Shown here: piece by piece, positions 55,946 to 64,000 of the stretch
How positions within the stretch are numbered: the stretch's first letter is position 1
Layout of the letters: the number at the start of each line of letters is the position of its first letter
Assembly: GCF_030272615.1 (NCBI RefSeq)
Contig: NC_081413.1
Span: forward strand, 717,793,867-717,857,866
Reading direction: 5' to 3'
Origin: Cryptomeria japonica
Taxonomy: Eukaryota; Streptophyta; Pinopsida; Cupressales; Cupressaceae
Length of the DNA: 64,000 nucleotides
The notes under the pieces: generated by a model
Database searches by the model: none
Told to the model about the DNA's origin: nothing
Seen by the model: the letters and a program-made list of their open reading frames with translations, nothing else
Made by a program: the position numbers and the translations under genes

Positions 55946-58065
55946 TAAACTACCATTATGTTTTTCTTGGATGAGGTTCTCCTCATGTATCCTCTAGGTA
56001 CACACAACTGGTTACCCTTGAACAAGAGACCATTTTGGAGAGTGTAATCTACATACTCACCATGGAAATGGTTCTCAAACTCTTTGCAAACCTTGTAAGC
56101 TGATGAGAAGTCTTCATCTCCTTCATAGAGGTCTTTGAAACCTTCTATTCCTATGCTCTGCAACTGTAACTCTTGAACTATCAACAACTTCCTGCTCAAT
56201 GCATCTACCACCTTGTTAAGTTGCCCCTTCTTATGCTTGATGGTGAAGGTGAAGGATTGGAGATATTCCATCCATTTCAGATGTCTATTGCTAAGCTTCT
56301 CTTGAGTATTAATGTAACTCAATGCCTGGTTGTCTGTGAACACCACAAATTCTTTTGGGAGTAGGTAATGCCTCCATTTCTTTAGAGACTGCACTAATGC
56401 ATACAACTCTAGGTCATAGGTTGAGTACTTCTTTTTTGCTTCATTAAGCTTCTCACTGAAAAATGCCACAGGTCTTCCCTCTTGACTCAATACACCACCT
56501 ACTACAATTCCACTTGCATCACACTCCAAAGTGAATAGCTTATCAAACATAGGTAGGAGAAGGATAGGTTTTGTGGCTACTTCTTGCTTCAACAATTGAA
56601 ATGCTTTGTCAGCCTGCTCAGTCCATTTAAAATTAGTTTTAAGACCTCCTTTAATGGTGTCAAGGACTGGTGCACATATACCACTGAAATTCCTCACAAA
56701 CTTCCTATAGAATTGGGCTAATCCATGGAAACTTCTAACTTCAGTCCCTATTTTAGGTGCAGGCCAATTCAAGGTTGCCTCCACTTTGCTTGGATCCATC
56801 TTCAAGGTTCCCTTAGACACCACAAATCCTAAGTAAACCAGCTCTTGCTTCAAGAAGTCACACTTCTCTAGGTTGATGGATAGCTTCTCCTCATGCAACC
56901 TCTGTAAGACTAACCTTAAATGCTCAAGGTGCTCTTCTTTGGCTCTGCTATAGATGAGAATGTCATTTAGGTACACCACCACAAATCTGCCTGCGAAATC
57001 CTTCAACACCTCATTCATCAACCTCATGAAGGTACTTGGAGCATTGGTGAGTCCAAATGGCTTCACAAGCCATTCATACAATCCCTCTGTGGTTTTGAAT
57101 GCAGTCTTCCACTCATCACCCTCCTTAATTCTTATCTGGTGATAACCACTTTTAAGGTCTAGCTTGGTAAAATACATAGAACCTCCTAAATAGTCCATTA
57201 GATCCTCTATTCTAGGAATAGGAAACCTATACCTTATGGTGATCCTATTGATTGCTCTTGAGTCAGTGCAAAGTCTCCACTTACCTCCCTTCTTTGATGC
57301 TAGCACTACCAAGACTGCACATGGGCTGATGCTCTTCTTAATCAGTCCTTGTTCCAATAACTTCTGCACTTGCCTTGCTACCACTTTATTCTGATCAGGT
57401 GTGAGCTTATATGTAGCCTTGTTAGGTAAGGATGCACCAGGAACAAAGTCTATTTGATGGCTAATAGACCTTCTTGGTGGGAGTGTTGCAGGTGTTCCAT
57501 CACTCACTATGTCCTTATGTTCTTGTAACATTTGCTTTACCGCCTTGGGTATTTTTGCCTGCAACTTGTCTTCTTCCTCTTTTGGCTTCACAAAGATGGC
57601 ACACTTCACTATCTCCTCCTCATGTAGCAAGTTTAAAAACTCTTTACCAGTAGCCATTAAGACACTAGGCGACTTTGAAGTTCCCTCTTCATTCTCTATC
57701 AAAGACTGAATCTTGAAAGTATTGTTGTCCTTCTTAAAGGAAATGGAGTTCTCCTCTCCATCATAGGTCACCTTCCTATCAAATTGCCAAGGTCTTCCTA
57801 GCAATAAGTGACATGCATCCATAGGTAACACATCACAAAGGATCTTATCCTTGTATCCTCAAATAGAAAACTCTACCCAAGTCTGTTCATTGACTAGCAC
57901 ACTCTGTTCATGGTTCAACCATGTCACCTTGTATGGGTTAGTGTGGGGTATCCTTGTGAGTTTCAGCTTCCTAACTGCCTCTTCTGATATGATTGTGTCA
58001 GTTGAGCCTGAATCAACTATCACCTTGCACACTTTACCAAGAATCTTGCATCTCACCCTAAACAA
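55945..58065 (-). pseudogene. Gypsy protease, reverse transcriptase and RNase H (element G)
   Basis: Protease IVDSGSTDTIISEEAV is near 58020. One in-frame TGA near 57859 interrupts an otherwise continuous frame. RT has CAVLVVLASKKGGKWRLCTD, FPIPRIEDLMDYLGG, LDLKSGYHQIRI and a catalytic box YLNDILIYS, where the family has Y-x-D-D, so the first Asp is replaced by Asn. RNase H has LECDASGIVVGGVLSQEG, FTDNQALSY and VVDALSRK. The frame shifts near 55950, before the integrase. RT copies element RNA to DNA in the particle; this copy is inactive. Confidence 0.92.
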
Positions 58066-58212
58066 TGCTCTCCTATGCTTAGGTTCATTCTTCTCTGGCT
58101 ATCTTATCAAGACCCTATTGAACATCATATTTTCTCCAATCTCCAATTCAATATGGTCCACCTCAAGTGTATTTCTTCTTAAAGAGTCTTCATGTGCATA
58201 AGCAACCCTCTT

Positions 58213-59261
58213 TCAACTGTTTGATGATGTAGGCTTGTCAGGGCATCTATATGTGGGGTGCCTCAATTGTCCACAATTGTAACACTTCATAGTTGCAAAG
58301 TAGGAGTTACCCCTGCTGATACCTCTGCCCCTACTTGGACCACCTTGTGCACCTCTTCCTCTAGAATGGCCTCCTCTAGGATTGGTTTCACTACCATGTT
58401 CAGTCAACTTGGCTTCTCCTTGGTTCCTCTGCTCATTTGACTTGCTTTGGTAACCACCTCGGTGATTCACTAGATCTCTACCTCTGCCTCTACCCCTGTT
58501 ATTGGAGTCTCCTTTTCTTTTGTTCCTCTCTTCTACCTTGGTAGCAAGCTAATGACATTTTTGAATAGTAGTAGGAGTCCATAGGCTTATCTCCTGTTGA
58601 ATGTTCCACTTTAGGCCACTTAGATACCTAGCCACCTTAATGGATTCATCTTCTTGGACTTTGGATCTAAGACATAGCTTTTGAAACTCCTCTGTGTAGG
58701 AGGTCACATCAAGATCCTTCTGCTTCAATCCTTGTCTCTTCTTATGAAGTTGGACTTCATAATCCTCTGGTAAGTAGTTCTCCTTAATCTTACTCACCAT
58801 GGCTTTCCAATTTGCAATAGGTAGCTTCCCCATACTAACTCTTTCTTCTTGCAGGTACTTCCACCATGTCAAAGTTTCTCCCCTTAATCTTGATTTGGCA
58901 ACTTTAACCTTCTGAGCCTTTGTCACTCCTTCACACTCAAAGTGGTTTTCCATGCCCTCATAGTGTCTATGTCCATCCTTCCACTGAAATGTGGCAATCC
59001 TTCAAAAGCCTTGGTGTTCAAAGCCTTAATAGCCTTTACAAATGGTTCTTCATTGAACAAGGGATCTGGTTTAGGTATAGTGTCATCTATGTCTATAGTT
59101 TTCTTTCCTTTACCCTTGGTGTCTTCATCCCAAGGTCCTTGTGTCCTCTGATCCACCACTTCTTGTAGTTTATCCCTTATCTCACTCATAGCTTCTTCAA
59201 GGAGTCTTTTTTTCTCCTTCTACTCATCTACTTCTCTAGCCAGCTCTACATTAGTAACCAT
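58213..59261 (-). pseudogene. Gypsy gag (element G)
   Basis: An ATG at 59259-59261 (MVTNVELAREVDE) begins Gag, with a stop at 59220-59222 and a frameshift near 58940. Conserved features of the retrotransposon Gag domain include FSGRMDIDTMRAW, LTWWKYLQ and YTEEFQKLCLRS. An Arg/Gly-rich linker (GGHSRGRGAQGGPSRGRG) and one knuckle, CYNCGQLRHPTYRC, follow. A stop at 58213 separates it from protease. Confidence 0.88.
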
Positions 59262-59325
59262 TCTGCTCTCCCCTACTGATTAACCAGTATATAGAGACAT
59301 ACACAATCCAACAAGTCTTTTGCTT

Positions 59326-59337
59326 GCTCTAATACCA
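59326..59337 (-). other. Primer-binding site of element G (Met-tRNA)
   Basis: The complement TGGTATTAGAGC, three bases from the LTR, has one change from the Met-tRNA site. Chromoviruses commonly use this tRNA. Confidence 0.8.
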
Positions 59338-59340
59338 ATC

Positions 59341-60918
59341 TGATGGGATGGGGTTAGGGATAGACTAGCCTAGTCTATGCTCTTGGATCCTTTCCTTGGA
59401 TCACTTGGTGTTCTCTACACACCCTAGGGTCTCTAGGACTTCCCTTTGCTTGAGGAATCCCCTAACCATGCCCAATCCACCCACTAATGAGTGGCAATAC
59501 TGCTCCTAAGGTCTCACCTACTCATGAGACTCAAAACCCCTTACTATGGCTAATAAGGGCTAGGCTTGTTCCACACCTTCCAAGGTCTTAGCAAGGTTGT
59601 ATCAGGTCTATTTCATGGCCTTTTCACCCATTCATGAGCCCCCAAGAGGTTTCAAGCCTTCAACCCCTTACCAATTACACTATTTTGTGTTTTTGCCTTC
59701 AAATAGGGCTACAAGGATTAGGATCAATTAGGCCTCCTAACCGGTCTTCTAGGGCTCCCTCTCACAAATGGTGCACAAACAACACAAACTCCCAAAATGG
59801 ACTACCCTTCATTTGGCAAGGACTCATGGATTTTCTAGGTTTGAGGCCTCCAAGTGTCTATACACTGTCCTAGGTGGATTTTATGGTTTTCAATGGTTTT
59901 TGTGAGGGGTTTTAGGGTCTTCCTGGGTCACAGTGAAGGTTTTGTATATTAGCCACCTTTTTTGGATTGGTGGAGGCTCCTCCTTCACACTAGTGATTCT
60001 TCACACACTCCTCTACACCTCCTCAAAAGGGTGCACTCTCCTCTGACCAACCTTGCACTCCAAGACCTCTGCAATTTGACCTCTCCTAACCGAGCACTAT
60101 CTAGTCTCGCCTAGGAGTGGGTCTTTGCTTGGCCTTCCTGCATTTTTAAGGGCCCTGCTTGCATGGGACTATAGTACAGGGTCTTCACTTCCATTCCCCA
60201 TGGTTTCATGGTGATTCCACAATGGGGAATGGAGTTATGACTTCATTTGCACAACCAGTCCAAAACTGGATAGTGAGACTACAAATTACAAATTATTTAC
60301 AAACTCACTCAACCAGTAAACAAAAACCTAAAGTAATCACTCACAATGAAAGTATTTACACCATAGAAGACATTTCACATAGTTTTGCACGCAGTTCAAT
60401 CCTTTTACTTGCCCGGTAACTTCATTCAATTTGACTGGTAACCAATAAATAGTCACAGTCAAGCTCTTCTTGCTTGGGCCGTACAATCTTTGACATCTAA
60501 CCCATGCATTTAGGGTTTGCAAATACTTATACCACCTTTGCCTTGGTCTATGTTCCCATATTAGGGTTGTCCATGCCAAACTAAGGATTTTGGCCTCCTG
60601 GTGGAAAAGTTGCTTGACAACTTTTTAAAAAGTTGTCATGCAACTTTTGCAACTTTTGAGCAACTTTCCCAATGTTGCTCTTCATGACTCCTAGAGCCAT
60701 AATGGGCCAATCTAAGGACCCCACCATGCTATGAAGGACCCCTAAACACCACAAAGACACACATACCCTCCATTTTCAAGAAAATCTCAATCTTGACTTA
60801 TGACCCCTAAGATCTACTCTAGGACCCTAACTAGGAGCTATGAGCACTTGGCTTCATGAGAAGCATAATACCAACAAAACAAGAAGGAGGGAGAGCTTGG
60901 AAGCGTGCTCTTGCACCA
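59341..60918 (-). repeat. 5' LTR of element G
   Basis: 1578-bp partner of 53089-54667, with the palindrome at 60605-60648. TSD ATGGT follows. Confidence 0.95.
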
Positions 60919-60923
60919 ATGGT

Positions 60924-62751
60924 TTAGGAAGTTTTGACTCTAGGAGTGATGAAGGAATCTTCCTTGGTTACTCATCTAACAACAAAGCCTACAAATGCTA
61001 CAATAAAAGACTAAGAAGACTTGTTGAGAGTGTGCATGTTAATTTTGATGAAGATATGCACAAAGGATGTGAACCACAGGTTAACTGGTATGATGACTCT
61101 AGTGATGAATATTGTGAAGTTTAGAAAGATACTGAACTAGAGGTAACATCCAAGAAGGCCCCTAGTCGGTATGTACAGTTGAATCACCTGAAAGAGAAAT
61201 TTTTTGGAAATGTGAGTGATGGTGTGGAGACTAAAAGAAGACTTGCCCAAAATGATGCAAAAGTCAACCTATGCCTCATGACTGAAGTTGATCCCAAAAC
61301 ATTCATTGAGGCTAGTAAAAGACAAGAATGGATGGATGCTATGAAGGAAGAACTACACCAAATTGAGAAGAATAAGACTTGGGAATTAGTTCCTAGACTG
61401 GAAGACAAGAATATCATTGGTACAAAATGGGTCTACTGGAACAAGATGAATGAAGAAGGTAAGATTGTAAGGTACAAGGCTAGACTAGTATGCAAAGGTT
61501 ACTCTCAAGTAGAGGGGATTGACTTTGAAAAAACATTTGCACTGGTGGCTAGATTAGAAGCAATTAGAATGTTTCTAGCTTACTTTGCCTACAAGGGCTA
61601 TAAAGTATACCAAATGGATGTAAAATCTTCTTTTCTAAATGGAAATTTGGAAGAAGTATACATGAAGCAAGTAGAAGGGATTATGCTACATGATGATGAG
61701 ACATTTGTGTGTCAATTAAAGAAGGCTCTGTATGGTCTAAAGCAATCTCCTAGAGCATGGTACTCAAGATTAGATCAGTATTTGAAGGAGCAGTGATTCA
61801 AAAAGGGAAGTGCTGACATCAATTTATACATAAAGAAAGATGGGAATCACATGATTATTGTGGTTGTGTATGTAGATGACATCATCTTTGGAGGCAACAA
61901 GGATACCCTCTGCAAAGAGTTTTCTAATAAGATGCAGTCAGAATTTGAGATGCCAATGCTTGGTGAATTGACTTGCTTCCTTGGTTTGCAGATATTACAA
62001 CAAGATAAAGGAATCTTTACCTCTCAAATCAAGTATGCAAAGGAGATGTTGAAGAAATTCCAACTAGAAGATTGTAAACTAGTAAGTACCTCCATGGTGA
62101 CCGACAAAAAATTGAGCAAGAATGATGAATCACTGATGGTGGATCAGACTCTGTATAGGTCCATGATAGGCAGTCTACTATATCTAACTGCTTCAAGACC
62201 AGATATAGTTCAGGTAGTGTGCATGGTGGCCAGATTCTAAGTTGGCCCAAAGCAGTCACACATGAATGTTGTTAGTAGAATTTTTAGGTACCTACAAGGA
62301 ACACTCATCTATGGTTTGTGGTATCCTAAATAAGGAGATTTTATCTTGGAAGTATACATTGATGATGATTGGGCAGGATGCATGGATGATAGAAAGAGCA
62401 CAAGTGGTGGTGCATTCTTTCTTGGTGACTGGTTGGTCTCTTGGCATAACAAGAAGCAAGACTGATTCTCCTCATCTACTGCTGAAGCTGAGTATATTGC
62501 TGCTCTTAGGTGCTTTGCATGAAGCAGACTCTCAAAGATATACAAGTGGACATCACCAATCCTATTCTCATTCCAGAACAAAGCACATTGCTATCAAATA
62601 TAATTTTCTCAGAGAGAAGGTTAAAGCATAGGAGGTAAGGATGGATTATATTCCTTTTGGTGAACAAGTAGCAGAAATTTTCACCAAACCATTACCGGTA
62701 AGCACTTTTGAGTACCTTTGACACAAGTTGGGAGTTGTGTCATCTGCCTAG
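60924..62751 (+). pseudogene. Copia pol of element C, part 3 (RT and RNase H)
   Basis: Resumes the frame after G with LGSFDSRSDEGIFLGYSSNN. RT has [41 protein letters not shown] and the intact catalytic box YVDDIIFGG. RNase H begins AGCMDDRKSTSGGAFFLG. A frameshift near 62510 and a loss of about 50 bp near 62570 remove part of RNase H before HSRTKHIAIKY. The end is FTKPLPVSTFEYL and a stop at 62749-62751. In-frame stops occur at several Gln/Trp-like positions. Confidence 0.9.
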
Positions 62752-62894
62752 GTAGGTTCTATTTTTCACATGGGGAGATTGGTATGAATCAAAGGGGGAG
62801 TGCACAATACCCTTTTTCATTGTGTCAAAGGGGGAGAAATGTACCGGTATGGAGTATCTCACTAGAAGTTGGCATTAATGCCAAAGGGGGAGAT
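62752..62894 (+). other. C 3' untranslated region with three polypurine tracts
   Basis: CAAAGGGGGAGTGC (near 62791), CAAAGGGGGAGAAATG (near 62826) and CAAAGGGGGAGAT (62882-62894, at the LTR). TTGGCATTAATGCCAA at 62869-62884 is a perfect 16-bp palindrome overlapping the last tract. Confidence 0.82.
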
Positions 62895-64000
62895 TGTTAG
62901 AAATTTGGCACTAAGTTGTCATTGATGTCAATTGGTCTGAAGGATGGTTACTTGTTTATGATGAAGAGGTAGAATGTTAAAGGTGTCTCATACCACCTGA
63001 GGCAAAGAGTTCTACTGGTTAATAGAAGAAGAAAGCCCTACCAAAAAAGAGTTGTACCGGTATGTGTCTTCCAAACCAACTATGTGTTGGTGGGCAATGT
63101 CTTGGTCATTGTGATGCCATGTAAAATAGAGGTGGCAAACATGTTGTAGTGGGTGAAGCCTCATCGACAGGGTTGATGAAATAGATAATCACCACTAATG
63201 AAGGAGCCACAAATCATGGGATTATATCTGACCGATTGCGGCTCAAGGAAGAAGGAATGATAGAGGAAGATCAATGAGTAGTTGGCATCTAAATCTATGC
63301 AAAGGAAATCTGATTCAGAATGTCCTTGAAAAGGGAACTTTTGAAGCACTTTATGTGTCGACTGATTTCATGACAGAAGATCTAATTCGAGATTGCCATT
63401 TCCAAAAAGTGTGCATTGGATAATGGAAATCGTGTGCAGGTGCATCCTTCAAGGATAGGTGATTGATCTGAGATAGGTAGGATTGGATCTCATGAAGATT
63501 GTGTTGAAAAGAGGAAACCCTGACCACTCAAGTTTTTTTTCAAATTGCATTCTGGCAAAAACTCACCATATAAGAATGAAAGCTCAAAACAAAACATGTT
63601 GATGCAGTGAAGGAGGAATGGTGTAGAGATATTAAATGAGGAAAAGGAGTTGTGAGCCTTAGAAAGAATTCTAAGAAATTTGTAGTGTGTGTGAGCAAGT
63701 ATACTAGTGAAGAGGATTCTACTGGCAGTTCTATAGTCTTGTAGTTGAGCCTAACCGATAAGGTGTGGCAGAGAAGGCAACATCCTAGTGTGATCCAGTT
63801 TGTTGAGAGACTGCATGTGTAATAGGAAGAGAAAGATTATAGAGGTTGAGAAATAGAGATAGTAATTCCACAATCGACAGTGTGAGTTTCAGTGGAGGAG
63901 AAAAGACTATCAACCGATAGAGTGACATTCAAGGATAGGTGATCGATCCAAGATAGGTAGGATTGGATCTCATGAATCTTGTATTGAAAAGAGGAAACCC
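62895..64000 (+). repeat. 3' LTR of element C, truncated by window end
   Basis: Begins TGTTAGAAATTTGGC and follows the 5' LTR (36401-37807) to about 63925. There a segment from about 63449 repeats 480 bp later instead of continuing into the expected sequence. See the separate finding. Confidence 0.9.

Larger units (their letters stand above)
53089..60918 (-). mobile_element. Element G: Ty3/gypsy chromovirus nested in C
   Basis: 7830 bp with LTRs 53089-54667 and 59341-60918 (1579 and 1578 bp), TSD ATGGT (53084-53088, 60919-60923), a PBS at 59326-59337 and a polypurine tract at 54668-54680. Pol order is protease, RT, RNase H, integrase, chromodomain, which is the gypsy order. By eye the first ~340 bp of the LTRs differ at about six positions, which makes G one of the youngest insertions here. 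Confidence 0.95.
36401..64000 (+). mobile_element. Element C: Ty1/copia retrotransposon, right end beyond window
   Basis: 5' LTR at 36401-37807, PBS-like site at 37810, gag-pol at 37873-62751, polypurine tract at 62882-62894, and 3' LTR from 62895 to the window end. Nested D (40202-52077) and G (53089-60918) interrupt the frame, and both leave exact TSDs. The putative TSD ATGTC (36396-36400) cannot be checked on the right. C has a larger Gag than E, F or D, with a coiled coil and four knuckles. Its C-terminal half matches the Gag-like proteins of A and B. Confidence 0.92.

Noticed and set aside
1-64000. Host protein-coding gene with exons
   Set aside because: Apart from ORF2 of A and B (in LTR elements) and the proline-rich frame, every supported coding segment belongs to gag or pol of an LTR element.

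Overview
The window is nuclear DNA of a large-genome seed plant, most likely a gymnosperm. That is an inference from stacked plant Ty1/copia and chromovirus-type Ty3/gypsy LTR retrotransposons, very long LTRs, AT-rich spacers and no recognisable host gene. I saw no rRNA, tRNA, CRISPR array or bacterial operon. Nearly every base can be placed in a stack of LTR retrotransposons inserted into each other, and most junctions show an exact 5-bp target-site duplication (TSD).

The oldest layer is a decayed gypsy-like element on the + strand. Its pieces are an LTR fragment at 15990-16480, a leader with 21-bp repeats, and 33159-36400 with ~100-bp repeats and a proline-rich ORF. Four columns sit in it. 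(1) Element Z (copia, minus; only its gag start and 5' LTR are visible) holds element A (930-15462, TSD TGTGT), which holds element B (6016-12759, TSD AGAAA). (2) Copia E (16825-33153, +, TSD TAAAA) holds copia F (21996-31064, +, TSD CATTT), which holds a solo LTR (25058-26989, TSD AAAAA). (3) Copia C (36401 to beyond the window end, +) holds copia D (40202-52077, minus, TSD AATTC), which holds further insertions (42016 to about 47218). (4) C also holds chromovirus G (53089-60918, minus, TSD ATGGT).

E, F, D and C are conventional copia elements: Gag with zinc knuckle, protease, integrase, reverse transcriptase and RNase H, with a PBS matching initiator-Met tRNA. G is a gypsy element with an integrase C-terminal chromodomain. 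All are inactivated by stops, frameshifts, deletions or nested insertions.

The most interesting objects are A and B. Both have copia LTRs, a Met-tRNA PBS and a polypurine tract, but no protease, integrase, reverse transcriptase or RNase H. Each instead encodes a short Gag-like protein (coiled coil plus four zinc-knuckle motifs, without the usual N-terminal Gag domain) and, after a 300-400 bp spacer, a second ORF of about 1060-1130 codons. The two second ORFs (ORF2) are recognisably homologous although the elements differ in LTR sequence and size. The spacers share a TATA-like motif with similar surroundings. This looks like a family of two-gene, non-autonomous retroelements that would need the enzymes of a C-like copia partner while keeping an unrecognised protein of their own.
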